From NCBI GenBank assembly GCA_009760855.2, contig WPIO01000037.1, positions 261,501 through 325,500 on the forward strand: a DNA stretch of 64,000 nt, read 5' to 3'. A program made the position numbers and the translations under genes. Below, piece by piece: positions 1 through 10,300 of this stretch. The stretch's first letter is position 1; each line of letters begins with the position of its first letter. Source of the stretch: Cristatella mucedo (lineage: Eukaryota > Bryozoa > Phylactolaemata > Cristatellidae). Under the pieces are notes generated by a model. That model did no database searches. It was not told the DNA's origin and saw nothing but the letters and a program-made list of their open reading frames with translations.

Positions 1-879
1 CGGAAGCGAAGGGTGCTCGCAAGCTAGAGCGAGCGGCCTTCGGGTTATTCCGTCCGCCACCCGGACCCGACTGGCAGCGTCGTAGGGTAGGGGGAGGGAG
101 TACAGTGCGAAATCCTTCCGATACCGGCGCGCCGAATCGGCTCCGCCATCCTGGCGGCGCCCGCCGCCGCGAGCGGCGCGCATTGTTCGGCGGTTGCGAC
201 GTTCCCCTCAGGGCTTCAGGTCAAGGCCGTGCGGTGCTCGCGCTCTACATCGTCCGCCGTGGGGTGTGAAGCGAGCGCGGGAGTGGGTCGGTGTAGGTGG
301 ACGCCGCCGAGGCTGCTCGGCTGCTAAAGAAACGAGGCCGTTGCATCGTCGGCTACAGCCCGCTTCACTGGCACTCCACTCTGTCGCCGCCGCCGCCGCC
401 GCAACACGATCGGCTGGCGCGTCGGCATCGAAGCCGTCCCTGAAAGTCGCGCCGCTGACGACGACGGCGGCGGCGGCGGCCCTTCGGTCGCGCCAGCTCT
501 AGTCTCAAGCTGTTTCGCCTTCGCTCTCGAGGCGGAAATTACGACAGCGGCAGACGGCAGCGCGCGCTCTAGGAAGAGCGGCGCGCGCGAAGCCTCATCG
601 AGACGGATCTAGAAGGTCTCCCTTTCTTCTTTCTTTCTCCGAGCTATCTTCTGCTAACCAATGGCGATTGGAGACTTCTTCTTCTTCTTGAGCCACTCTT
701 CGTACCCTTCCTTCAGTCGGGTCCTTCCGTCCGGTCCTTCTGTCCGGTTCTTCCGCAGGCAGAAGAACGGCTCGAGGTCTCGTCGAACGGCGGGGCCTTC
801 GTCCCCCAAGAGGAATTTCTCTCAATTCTTGCTCCTGCGCTAACAGTCGATAATTCCGGCACTTCCGGCACTTCCGGCA
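1..879. other. CpG-rich segment, no recognisable gene
   Basis: The first ~600 bases are rich in C, G and CpG, with short GCC/GGC trinucleotide runs near 388-402 and 462-480. An open frame of about 100 codons (194-502, +) is Ala/Arg/Ser-rich, resembles no family I know, and is expected by chance in GC-rich DNA. A promoter-associated island or an untranslated exon is possible. No start site or splice structure can be shown. From 600 to 879 the base composition becomes more ordinary, with repeats of the CTTCCGGCA and GTCCTTCCGTCCGG kind. Confidence 0.4.
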
Positions 880-925
880 GAATTCGAACCCTCCACCTCG
901 GTCCCGAGGTCAAGGGTTCGAATTC
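880..925. repeat. Palindrome over a SINE B box
   Basis: GAATTCGAACCCT (880-892) is the exact reverse complement of AGGGTTCGAATTC (913-925). Inside it, ACCTCGG pairs with CCGAGGT around a 2-base centre. The right arm is the normal SINE B box, so the left arm looks like a snap-back copy of it. Confidence 0.85.
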
Positions 926-1040
926 CGCGGTGGGCGATCCTTTATTTTTCGCTGCTGCAAGCGGTGGTGTTAGCCTTTAAGGCTCTCTTCTGCCGCTGTA
1001 CAAAAGAGGCTGTTAAATCAGCTAGTATTGTTTCTTTTTA
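880..1040 (+). mobile_element. SINE-1 copy, 5' end replaced by a fold-back
   Basis: The 3' two thirds match the other SINE-1 copies (25649, 56933): a B-box-like GGGTTCGAATTCC, GTGGGCGAT, GCAAGCGGTGGTG, then ACAAAAGAGGCTGTTAAATC followed by AGCTAG. The tRNA-like head is not present as expected. Instead 880-912 is an inverted copy of the B-box region (see the palindrome at 880-925). Confidence 0.7.
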
Positions 1041-1217
1041 CTATACTCCTGAAGGGCGGTGGAATGAATTCGCAGATGAGAAGATTGTCTTTGGCTCGCT
1101 GTTCGCTGCACAATTACCCGCAGCTGACCGGCTCTGCAGCCTCGCTCGTCGGGCTTCGCGCGCTGGCAGCTGCTACGAATTGCCGGCGTTTGTCATTATA
1201 TAGCCAGCTTCAGGCGA

Positions 1218-1412
1218 GCAACGAAGTCTCGCGAGGCCCACTGTTCTTTCTCTATGGCAACGGCTGCGTGCACTTCACTGCGCACGATATTATCTATATA
1301 TATTTATTATATATTATCTAACATTATCTAAGATATTATATTATCAAAGATATTATCTAAGTGCACTTCACTGCGCACGCAGCCGTTGCTTCGAATCTTG
1401 CGAGGACCACCA
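1218..1412. repeat. Inverted-repeat unit with flipped core
   Basis: GCAACGGCTGCGTGC (1257-1271) is mirrored by GCACGCAGCCGTTGC (1375-1389). Just inside both arms the word GTGCACTTCACTGCGCAC occurs in the same orientation, so this part of one arm is inverted relative to the other. The centre is AT-rich with ATTATCTA(A) repeats. A related word, GCGAGG(C/A)CCAC, lies outside each arm at 1231-1240 and 1399-1408. A small non-autonomous element or a rearranged palindrome are both possible. Confidence 0.6.
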
Positions 1413-1454
1413 TGGGCTTCAAAATTTAACCATAGCTATTTCAGCGCGTCGCGG

Positions 1455-1457
1455 ACT

Positions 1458-1528
<71 letters not shown>

Positions 1529-1714
1529 ATATATATAAGAGACAAAGAGATATATATATATATATATAAAGAGATATATATAAAGACATATATATATATA
1601 AAGACATATATATAAAGACATATATATATATATAAAGACATATATATATATATAAAGACATATATATATATATATAAAGACATGTATATATATAAAGACA
1701 TATATATATATAAA

Positions 1715-1753
<39 letters not shown>

Positions 1754-1828
1754 ACATGTATATATATAAAGACATATATATATATATATATAAAGACACA
1801 CATATATATATATATATATAAAGACATA
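1455..1828. repeat. (TA)n and (TATA..AAAGACA)n microsatellite
   Basis: A pure TA run (about 1462-1514) passes into repeats of TA tracts separated by AAAGACA. This gives long open frames of Tyr-Ile on the minus strand that are not genes. Confidence 0.95.
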
Positions 1829-2247
1829 CACAGCGAACTCGCTCCAAAAGCGAGAGGCTGCTGCTGTCGCCCAGTCGAAGGCGTCCAAGCCGAAGCTGAA
1901 AATGGCGTTTCGGATTAATTAACCGCAGCGCTCCTTGTCTCGGCCAGCCAGGCAGCCTGACGGAATCGGCAACTCGAGACCATCCCTACCGGTCTTATTG
2001 TGCACACAGTGAGACTGCGCTAAGACGAACAAGCTGCCGACAGCCGTAGCAAACCCGCTGAAAGAGTCGTAGCACAAGCCTCGGGCTCGCGCCGGGCGAC
2101 TTGAGTTCCACCTCGAGCCCCGGCCACGAACTCTTAACCTCCGGATTGTAGAGCCGGCAACTGGATTTTAACGCGGGGATACAGTTCTTGCACTTCACTG
2201 CCCAGGTCGTGGGCTCGAGGCTCGCAGCAGACTTGCCCCGGATTTTG
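1829..2247. other. Unassigned sequence
   Basis: No coding or repeat family recognised. The phrase CACTTCACTG CCCAGGTCGTGGG near 2193-2216, followed by GCTCGAGGC, may be part of a decayed tRNA-like SINE head. Confidence 0.4.
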
Positions 2248-2415
2248 CTCAGGAGTTAAGCGCTCGGTTTTCACGACTCAGGTCGTGGGTTCAAGTCGTC
2301 CCGCAGTGGCGGCGAACCAATATAGCCCTCTGCAAGCGGTGGCGATGGCCACACACAGACAGGCTCTTCTACCGCTATGCAAGCGAGGCTGTTTAATCGG
2401 CGAGCATTGTTTGCC
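2248..2415 (+). mobile_element. SINE-1 copy (decayed)
   Basis: It contains AGGAGTTAAGCGCTCGG (A-box-like region), the B-box-like GTGGGTTCAAGTCGTCC, CTGCAAGCGGTGGCGAT, and the 3' signature CGCTATGCAAGCGAGGCTGT followed by TTAATCGGC. It is diverged from the copies at 25649 and 56933. Confidence 0.65.
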
Positions 2416-3889
2416 TCTCATTGCCCGCCACTAGCGGGTTGAAAGCCGCAAAGACTCAACTGCCATAGTAGAGCGGAGGCAGTTGAATGAACTGACTTTT
2501 AAGTTGAATGAGCTGACCTTTGACCTCATCTTTAGGACGCCAAGTCGCTGCGGCCCGCCGGGCCATGCTGTCGCCTTAGGCCGCCGACAAGTACCAGCGA
2601 CCTGTCTGAATTCGACGTTATCAAAGGGCATTAAAATGATTAGCGCACACTCAAGATCCTACTATTCAGGCTTTGGTGGTAAGTGTTAAAAGTAGCAAAC
2701 AGCTTGGATGCACTGGCCTCAGCTGACGTAAGCGGTTGGCATCCGATTAAGGCAGGACTGATTTTCCTCGCTTCCGCTCACCTATGATGACTCTGCAGAA
2801 TGCAGAATTTAGAAAGATCAGTTTTCTTTGAAAACCATAAAACGGCATCGGGCAGCGGCCATGATGTTGCGAGCTGCCAGGAATTGCTCGAGGAGACGCG
2901 CTTAGGCGATCGCTCGGGCAAGCGGCACGGCGAATCAACTTCTGTTCGCTGCGGACCAGCTGGAATTTTACTTCTCTAAAACGTGTAATTTAATCGCAGC
3001 AGAGTTCCACATATGCTGCTGGCCAGTGTGACCCGACATGGCGGCCGCCGTAGAGGAGGGCTGCTTGCCGAGAAAGGAATCTGCATCGACTTTGGCTCGG
3101 TTCGGGTTTGGCTTGGTTAGAACTTGCCTGCCGACTGGCTGCTGTGTTTCCTAGTCGCAACGGCTGAGCCACAAATGGTTACAGCAGAGGCGTATCAAGG
3201 GGCGGGCAGGGGGGTGGGTGACAGACGTCCCCGGGGCGGCAAGGCCAATGGAAGCGCCAAAAGAAACGGAATTGTGCGTACTTTGCTTTTTAACTTTTTC
3301 CTGTGAGAATACCAATCTTGATTTCAAGCGAGTCCTTGTTTCGATGGACTTGACTACAGCTTCTGGCTGAGCTAGTAAAGAATTTTTGCAGACTTAGATC
3401 TTAGCTGTAGCTTGAAGCTCCGGCGGCACACTCGCAACAGCTCAGAAAGACCAGGGGAGCTTTGAAACCGCCGTCTATTCGGCCGTGCGCTCGCAGCGCA
3501 AGCGAGCGCACGGCCGTTCACCAATACGTCCGCTCGTTCCAACTGCCCTTTCCGTCCGCTCGTCGCAACCTGCCTGTCACAGGCACGCTGCGTCCGAGGG
3601 CGAGCCCGGCCTGCCACGCCGCGTCAAGGGCGAGCCAGCGTGCCGTGGCTGAGCACCGACACACTATTAGAACACGCGAGCCAGGCTTACTTAACTAGCT
3701 GTGCTACGACAACGCAGCAGTCATGTCTGGCCACTTATCATGTGTCCAAATGAAAAACTGTCGAGAAATGAGAAGGTAATTTTTAAACTGCTCTAATCAT
3801 CGCACAGCCTGCCGGGATTTCACGCTCCAAGTTAAGACTCCGATGTTTTTACCTTTTTTGGAACGAGAGAGAGCACGTACTTATTGTTT
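2416..3889. other. Unassigned sequence
   Basis: No gene recognised. It holds a short tandem duplication near 2480-2522 (GTTGAATGA(A/G)CTGAC twice) and the hairpin at 3480-3516. Short open frames on both strands look like chance. Confidence 0.4.
3480..3516. repeat. Perfect 15-bp hairpin
   Basis: CGGCCGTGCGCTCGC (3480-3494) and its exact reverse complement (3502-3516) flank a 7-base loop AGCGCAA. There is no T run after it, so it is not a bacterial-type terminator. It belongs to no repeat family seen here. Confidence 0.9.
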
Positions 3890-5040
3890 TCAAGATCAAA
3901 TCTAAGATGGAAAGAACTGAAAAAGTCTTAGCATCACCGTCAAACGCGATTCTGCAACACGGTGGAGTTCAAGAGTGGAGGCTGTGTAAGCTGTCAGTGA
4001 TTGACTGAACAGCATTGTAGGTCTTTTGGCGCAATTGTCTGAGGACACAAGTGGAACACTCGAAGCAAGAAATAAAGCTGGCAGTCTCATACATTGTATT
4101 TTGAACTACATTTTTGGCTCCGTTGCTATTTTAGCACAGCATCCTAAGGAAGGTTGGCGGCATTCAGGAAATACTGCTGGATTCAAAAATAAACTTTAAA
4201 CATGCCTCTTGTGACTTCCACTCTCTAGAGGTTGAGTTGTCAAGACTTTGAGGCCTGTGCCAGGAATCACTACTAGATGCCAAAGGAGATTGGAATTGTG
4301 GGAAGTCTCAGTTGAACGAAGAACCTGCCGAAGGATACGGCAGAGGAAGAAATTTTAAGAATCATGAACGACAGCGTAGACTGTCTCCGACAAGAAATTC
4401 CAACGAGGTTTTACTGGCTCACAGATCTTGATGCCTAATTTGGTTTTTATTGACATTTGACTATATTTTGAAGACACGGCCAGACCAAACTCTGCCAGAA
4501 ATGCTAGATCTTGGAGGCTTCTATTGTTCAGGTATTGATGGAGCAGAGCTGCACAACAAAATATCTGACTGTAAAACACTTCTTGCCACATGTGACGACT
4601 CGGCACTAAAGACACCACTGGAAATCACGTATTTCATTGCCAGTTAGGGAGAAAATGTGTTACCTCTATATTCGCATGCTGATCCTGTGCATGGCAGCCG
4701 TAACCCATGTTATGCTTGCTGTCATTGAGCATGCTGCCACTAATCATTCGATAATGCTTCCTTCGCAGCAAATATAAAGTGCCTAGAAAGAGATTGGGTT
4801 CCCTGATGGGGCTATATTACATGTATTATCATCATTATTACTACTTCATAGTTTGAGAGTTGCTTTGCAAGTTCTTCTCACCATAGCTGTATCGAAATTA
4901 CCCAATGTGAACGTTCCTTTAGCAAGCTGAAGATAATCCTGTCTTATCTGAGAGCATCAATGGGTAAGATCGACTCTCCGATTTGGCCTTGTTAAGCATA
5001 GAGAAAAAACACTAGAAAATATTGACTTTTAAAATGTAAT
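3890..5040 (+). pseudogene. hAT transposase relic (C-terminal half)
   Basis: Conceptual translation with stops and shifts gives a stretch typical of hAT (ZMYM/BED-type) transposases. Near 3940-3975 is DSATRWSSRVEA, matching the family's TRWS(A/S)R segment. It is followed by LSEDTSGTLEARNKAGSL (about 4035-4090), like the family's (A/S)EDT(N/S)GTAETRNEA. Near 4850-4935 is LRVALQVLLTIAVS, then a frame change, then CERSFSKLKIILSYLRASMG, the highly conserved hAT C-terminal dimerisation motif. After another shift comes LALLSIEKK. In-frame stops (for example in the segment at 4650) and at least three shifts show it is dead. A LINE 3' end (4670-4850) interrupts it between GENVLPLYI and SLRVALQ. The N-terminal part, zinc finger and terminal inverted repeats were not found. 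The family call rests on remembered motifs, with high certainty for the C-terminus. Confidence 0.82.
4670..4850 (+). mobile_element. L2-A LINE 3' tail nested in hAT relic
   Basis: It shares with other L2-A copies the phrases GCATGCTGATCCTGTGCATG, GAGCATGCTGCCACTAA, AAAGTGCCTAGAAAGAGATT and GGGTTCCCTGATGG, and ends in an ATT-rich run. It lies between two parts of the hAT relic, so it inserted after the hAT copy. Confidence 0.85.
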
Positions 5041-5299
5041 GAACCAGTTTGCCACATTCATGGATAGAAAAATTCACCTAAGTTGAAGCTGTGATAGCTA
5101 ACTTGTACCTTGACTGCAGTCAATACAACTTTCTCGACTTGATATGCCTGCTAGCGTGCGTTTTTGCATTTCTTCTGTAGTGGAGCTATTTTGCAGCAAT
5201 TTTTGACAAGGGAAGGGGGCACCGTTTATAGCTTTGTCCCCGGGCGCCGAAACACTGTGCCTCTGCGTAAAAGTTCGCACCACGTATCTCGAAGCCGCG

Positions 5300-5470
5300 C
5301 TGACTCGGCTCGGCAGGTAAAGTGCTCGCCCGACCAAGGTCAAGGCGAATGCATTTGATGACCGAGGTCGTGGTCGTGGGCTCGAGCCTTGTGGCATATG
5401 TGAAGCGCCTGAATAGAGATTAACTTCTCTTAGGGGCTATACAAATATGAGGTACCCCAAAAAGGTTAAT
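5300..5470 (+). mobile_element. SINE-2 copy (tRNA-like head, L2-type tail)
   Basis: It resembles 33515-33675: CGCCCGACCAAGGTC, GACCGAGGTCGTG, a B-box-like GTGGGCTCGAGCC, GGCATATGTGAAGCGCCTGA followed by ATAGAGATTAA, then CTTCTCTTAGGGGCTATA. It is older and carries small indels. Confidence 0.7.
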
Positions 5471-5587
5471 CCACTTTTCGAAAGAGAAGAATTTTGATAT
5501 AATAATGCAGGCGCAATAAAGTTCAGACACCGTCGTTCAGATACCGTGGCTTTTAGTTTTAAATTCAATGTTGAGTTTTACTTTTGC

Positions 5588-5590
5588 CGG

Positions 5591-5652
<62 letters not shown>
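5588..5652. repeat. (TA)n microsatellite
   Basis: An almost pure TA run of about 60 bases with a few ATG/CAT interruptions. Confidence 0.95.
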
Positions 5653-6639
5653 CCAATATATATCAAGGATTTCGCCACAATATCTGGCGATTGTTTTCCT
5701 AGTAAAAACTATTGAAATGATAAAGCCCTTGGTTCGACCAAAAATGAAATTGAATTCATTTTCATGTAAATTTTTAGTTTCATTTAAATCATAATTTTCA
5801 GTTCCAGGCTCTACCGCGATAATAATAGTGATACTAGTGAATTTCACAGATTCTTTACTTATAAATTGAATCCCTTCGTGGCTAGAGCAGAGGAAAATCT
5901 CATCACGACCCCGGTCTAAATACGGTTATTAATATTGTTGAATCCCGCCGGACGTGGAATAGCACCCCTTCATTCACCATTATACTCGTGCTACCCAATA
6001 TATGAGAGAAATTAAGAGAAAATACGACAGATTAGACGTTACAAATATCACGTTATTATTTACATTTAATTACACTAGGATAGCCAATCAGTAAGCTGGA
6101 ATTTTTGATCGGCTTGATTTCACCATACCCGATGTTTTGGAAAACACTCCATGCCCTCGCGTAATGACTGGTCGAGCGGCCGCACCTGGCATCGAAGGAT
6201 GTGCAGGGGTGCTCGGATGCATAGGTCTACGGTCCATACGTGCAACAATTTGAATTTTAATTGTAATACAGGAGTGCATAATTGACGCAGACAACAGAGC
6301 GCGCCCTGTATCTTTTTCAAAAATATCGGTCAAATTTTAATGAGTATATTTGAAAAAACCACGATAGAATGAAGCCACCGCGAAAGTCGGCCATTATGGC
6401 TCACCGGCCTATGTCAGTCACCAACTCTGGGTAAGGGCCGGCCCATTTTAAAAAGGTAGACGGGCGAGGGATTCGACAAATTACCGCAGCCCCCCTCCGC
6501 AAGGTCAAGCGGAATGCACCGCAAATACGAACAAAGATGGTTGAGGCGTGAAGCTTCAATTTGGATTTCACATGAAACTGCACTACTTTTCCAAGAACTT
6601 CCTAATATTCGCCTCCTGCCCTGCCGTGTACCTTGGTGG
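5653..6639. other. AT-rich unassigned sequence
   Basis: No gene, LINE or SINE signature seen. Short open frames on both strands are unsupported. Confidence 0.4.
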
Positions 6640-7644
6640 GCTTTGCAGCAGCCTGGCGAAAGCAAAGGATGTCCGCGTGCGGCGTTGCTCGCTATAGCAG
6701 CAGCAGCGGCGGCGGCGGCGGCAGCTCTACGTCGTGTGGCGCTGCAGCGTTGCCCGCATCAGCCTTCTGCTCGCTGCTCGTCTGCTCGTCCGCGTACCTG
6801 AGCTTCGGGCTGCACGGGGGGGGGGGTGTCTGTTCGCCCCTCTATTCCTTCGTATTTGCACCCCAGCGCAGCGCTCCGGCTGCCGCTAGGTCTAGCAAAG
6901 CGCAGCCGCTCGCTCGCACGCCGCCGCCGCGCCGATCCGTAATGGCTGCCTTGTCAGTCGTCGATGTATATATATTGCCGTCCTATTTTTTTAGCTACAT
7001 CGACTTGCGCAGGCGCTAGAGGGAGGAGAGACTCGATAACGAGGCAGCGAGCAGCTGCAGAAGATGCGTCGGCGAGCAGCAGCAGTGCCAGCGAGGCCAG
7101 CAGTTCACGCGCGGGGCCGAGAGCTGGAACCCGCCGCCGCGCGCGAAGTTCAGTCCTGCCTGTTCTGGACGCTGGCGCTGTTGGGCGAATGTACGTCGTC
7201 GCAGTTTCGTCGCGGCGAGCGAACGCGCACACTTTGCGGCGGCCAGAGCGGTGCGGCGGTGTCGTGCGCGTATTGGCGCCTTGTTCAGAGTATTCGCAAG
7301 GTTCGCTCGAAATTCTCGCATCGCACATCGCCAATTTCCGATTGATTTTTCTCTCTCGCTTAATTGGAGTGGACTTTTCGGAGCAATGAGGCGGTAGTTC
7401 GTCGAACCGATGGTTGCGATGCACGGCCTGGTTCGACATCTGGGCCACGGCGGCCGAAAGCGTCAACCAGACGACCAATCAGAATGCCTTTAGGTGCCCG
7501 CAATTCCTTGTCGCTCGAAAAAAAAGAGCGGAGCGGAGCGAGCAGTGATGCATCCACGACAAGGAGCTTTGCTGGGTGCGCGAAGCGAGAGTTCTTGCTC
7601 GGAGAAGCGTTGACGTCGGAGAGCGAGAGTTCGTACCTTATACC

Positions 7645-7782
7645 GGAGGAGGAGGAGGAGGAGGAGGAGGAGGAGGAGGAGGAGGAGGAGGAGGAGGAGG
7701 AGGGCGACTGAAGACATTATAGACAGGTTGAGGAGGTGGAGGAGGAGGCTGTACGTTGGAGGAGGAGGAGGAGGAGGAGCCT
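7645..7782. repeat. (GGA)n microsatellite in two blocks
   Basis: About 19 GGA units (7646-7702) and a second broken block with GGAGGAGGA near 7730-7779. It is read as poly-Glu (+) or poly-Leu (-) in chance open frames. Confidence 0.93.
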
Positions 7783-8074
7783 AGGAATCAGACAGCCAGA
7801 CATTAAAAGGAAGGCGAGCGAAACTGTACGTGCTAGATACACAGAGCCTATCAATCAGACAGCCATCAGAAAAAGGAAGGCGAGCGAAACTGCGTCGTAG
7901 CAGGTCCTGCACTGTGCGACGGTGCGTCGGCGCGACGGATGCCAAATGGACGGATGGAAAGCGGACAGCGCGACGGACGCCTTCTTCTCGCCTGCCGACC
8001 GAAGTCGTCAGATCGCAACGTCGCGCGGCCGCGCGAGGTGCGGTATGGTCGCCGTGCCGGCGCGACTGCGGCCC

Positions 8075-8105
8075 CACAAGCCGCCCCTACCCAGGGCGGC
8101 TTGTG
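8075..8105. repeat. Perfect 12-bp hairpin
   Basis: CACAAGCCGCCC (8075-8086) pairs exactly with GGGCGGCTTGTG (8094-8105) around loop CTACCCA. Confidence 0.85.
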
Positions 8106-8223
8106 CGTGCGGCGAAAGGTGAACGGCGTCGAAGCCGGGCCGCCGTTCGTCACCCTTTAGCCCAGCTTATAATGCGCATCGGAATGTATAGTATAACGCT
8201 AGAAAGTTTTTCCTGTATATATA

Positions 8224-8326
8224 CATGTTTGTGTGTGCGTGCGTGCGTGTGTGTGCACGCGCGCGTGTGTGTGTGTGTGTGCGTGTGTGTGTGTGTGTGT
8301 GTGAGTGTGTGTGTGTGTTTGTGTGG
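8224..8326. repeat. (GT)n microsatellite
   Basis: GT-rich run with GCGT, GCACGCGCGC and GAGT interruptions. Possible Z-DNA former. Confidence 0.95.
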
Positions 8327-9149
8327 AGTATTACATGGAACTTAAAAAAATCTGTTGTGAACTGTTTGAGTTCCTGCGACTCGACTTCTGTCTGCCAGCT
8401 ATTACTTAAACAAACGCGTGGCGGTGAAAAAATCCCGAGATATTTCATGTGGCCTCAGCTGCTTCCTCAGTCTCTCAGGCCGCAAGCAGAGCTGCCTTCT
8501 CAACGCCCAAGGTCCAGTAATTGCCTCCCCCCCACCACCACCGCCGCCGCCGCCGCCACCGAGCTGTAACTCATGCCCCTTATAAATCCATACCCCAAGA
8601 TAAGAAGCATCCACGCCTGCCATACACAGTGTACGCCAGCGGGCCATAAACTGGCCGCGCCGCAATAGATGTCAATGGGCCATACACTGGCCGCCACAAG
8701 GAAATCAACTAAGTCAACAGGTCATAAACTGACCGAAAAACAAGGCCGTAGGCGGCTGCAGGATGGCCATAAATCAGCCACGTACAGCACGCTGTTCAGC
8801 TGCCCCTTCCAGCGTTTCTCTGGCGCGCTGCGTCTCGAGCGCGCCTTTAACTAGTTTTGTTAAACGGCTGCAAATTTATGGCAGACTTTAAATTCACAGC
8901 CATATTATTACATTTGTTAAATGAATACCAATCAGGATCCAGCATCAGCAGGAGCTGAGCGGAATCACACATTACCCTCGGGCGACTTTCCAATTCGCCA
9001 ACTCAGCTATGCCGGGTGGAAGCCGGTAAGCACGCGAAGCGGCGGACGTCGCTTCCGGCGTGGCGCCGTGATAGCGTGCAAGCAGCTGGAATGTCGCGGC
9101 CACTCTTTGAACGATCCATTTAAGCCCTATGCCGTTTCGGTGTTTTAAG
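8327..9149. other. Unassigned, contains a dyad array
   Basis: No gene recognised. A short CCACCACCGCCGCC run lies near 8530-8560. The dyad array is at 8641-8779. Confidence 0.4.
8641..8779. repeat. Four spaced dyads GGYCATAMACTGRCC
   Basis: Copies lie at about 8642-8656 (GGCCATAAACTGGCC), 8678-8692 (GGCCATACACTGGCC), 8720-8734 (GGTCATAAACTGACC) and 8765-8779 (GGCCATAAATCAGCC). The first three are 5-bp inverted arms around TAMAC. Copy three changes both arms together (GGTCA/TGACC), so pairing is kept. Spacing is 36-45 bases and the DNA between copies is not obviously repeated. Confidence 0.7.
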
Positions 9150-9262
9150 TTCCAACAAATGCAATGTTTAATGCCAACTATGTTAATCTATACGCGATGT
9201 AAAGTGCGTAGAAAGAGATTGAGTTCTCCGAGGGTGCAATATCAAATGTGCGATTATTTTTT
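9145..9262 (+). mobile_element. L2-A LINE 3' tail fragment
   Basis: It contains TGTAAAGTGCGTAGAAAGAG, ATTGAGTTCTCCGAGGGTGC and an ATT/T-rich end, matching other L2-A tails (25480, 4775). Confidence 0.75.
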
Positions 9263-9626
9263 TGTCATTGTGTTGCAGCTGTCTATGCAAATCAGTAAAA
9301 CTTATCTCCCCTTGTCGAGACTCCTCGTTGCTGCGCTCTGGCGATCTACGATTATAAATGCAACACGATCGACTCATGTTAAATGCGAAGTCACTGACAG
9401 TGACTCTCGGGCTAGCTAAGTAGCGGACTCATTAACTAACTAGTCAACGCATCTAGATCATTAAATGTTCGGCTTCGTTTCGTGCCACGGGCCACCCACT
9501 TTCTGCTAAGGGCGTTGTGCCTATGGAAGGATGTTCGACAGGATTCGCCGGGGACCGACTGCGTGTGCATAAACGACACCGTATCAGCTGTAACCCCAAG
9601 CTACGTACCAAACTGCGTACGTTCTG
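9263..9626. other. Unassigned sequence
   Basis: Nothing recognised. Confidence 0.4.
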
Positions 9627-9631
9627 CCCCC

Positions 9632-9662
<31 letters not shown>

Positions 9663-9736
9663 TCCTCCTCCTCCTCCTCCTCCTCCTCCTCCTCCTCCTC
9701 CTCCTCCTCCTCCTCCTCCTCCTCCTCCTCCTCCCA
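9627..9736. repeat. (CCT)n microsatellite
   Basis: About 33 CCT units with one C-run interruption at 9654-9662. Gives false poly-Pro and poly-Leu (+) and poly-Gly (-) frames. Confidence 0.97.
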
Positions 9737-9767
9737 GTACCGCGGGCGTCTCCTCAGCACCGCCTGT

Positions 9768-9772
9768 CAGCA

Positions 9773-9822
<50 letters not shown>
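9768..9822. repeat. (CAG)n microsatellite
   Basis: About 17 CAG/AGC units directly downstream of the CCT array. Confidence 0.97.
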
Positions 9823-9974
9823 CCCGATCGAGCAATCGCCTGAAAGGCCCAAGGTTAAAAGATCAGCTCCCCAATTTCGGCCTGAGCTCTTAGCTCGAAC
9901 TCGTAGAGTCACTGCTGCCAACCAGTCTGCCACCAAAGATTCCCAAGGAAGCGCCTCGTTTCGTTGTATCGTCA

Positions 9975-10300
9975 TTAATTTCTAAGGAAACTGGCCGACA
10001 TCCAGGATCGAATGTCTGCACTGCAAACATTCACTTTATCAGTCGCTGCAACAAATTCCGATGGTTTAAATGACAAATACAGCTCAGTGTTGTCAGCATA
10101 AAAGTGATAGGCGATTCGATAGGTTCTAATCACTTTTCCCAGAGGTTTAGGAGAAAAGCAAAATACCGAGGACGGACTCGTGTGGGACTCCATAAGTGCC
10201 GATCGGCTGGATGAGACCTGACCCCCACACGACACGGACTGAACACTATTAGACAAGCACGGTGTCAATCACGTGCCGGTGCCTCGTCTGCCAGGTTCTG
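9975..10300 (-). mobile_element. L2-B LINE fragment, RT catalytic region
   Basis: Minus-strand translation gives PLGKVIRTYRIAYHFYADNT followed by ELYLSF, then ADIRSWMSASFL, the end of the L2-clade reverse transcriptase palm. The catalytic YADD is YADN here, so the second Asp is lost. Further upstream (about 10180) a GVPHESVLGILLF-like segment matches the family's [13 protein letters not shown]. The fragment is a dead relic. Confidence 0.8.

Larger units (their letters stand above)
6640..8160. other. CpG-rich region with GGA microsatellites
   Basis: Dense CpG and trinucleotide runs (GGC/CAG near 6695-6725). Open frames exist on both strands (for example 6964-7389 + and 6954-7478 -), which points to composition rather than coding. 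An unmethylated regulatory island or 5' exon of an unseen gene is possible. No splice sites could be tied to a known protein. Confidence 0.4.

Noticed and set aside
194-502. 102-codon frame at the window start
   Set aside because: GC-rich chance frame with no recognisable motif.
1436-1888. Open frames of up to 150 codons made of Tyr-Ile on the minus strand
   Set aside because: They are read from the TA/AAAGACA microsatellite; both strands and several phases are open.
3480-3516. Rho-independent terminator
   Set aside because: No T run follows, and the genome is eukaryotic.
9453-9985. Poly-Gly, poly-Pro and poly-Leu frames
   Set aside because: Produced by the CCT and CAG arrays.
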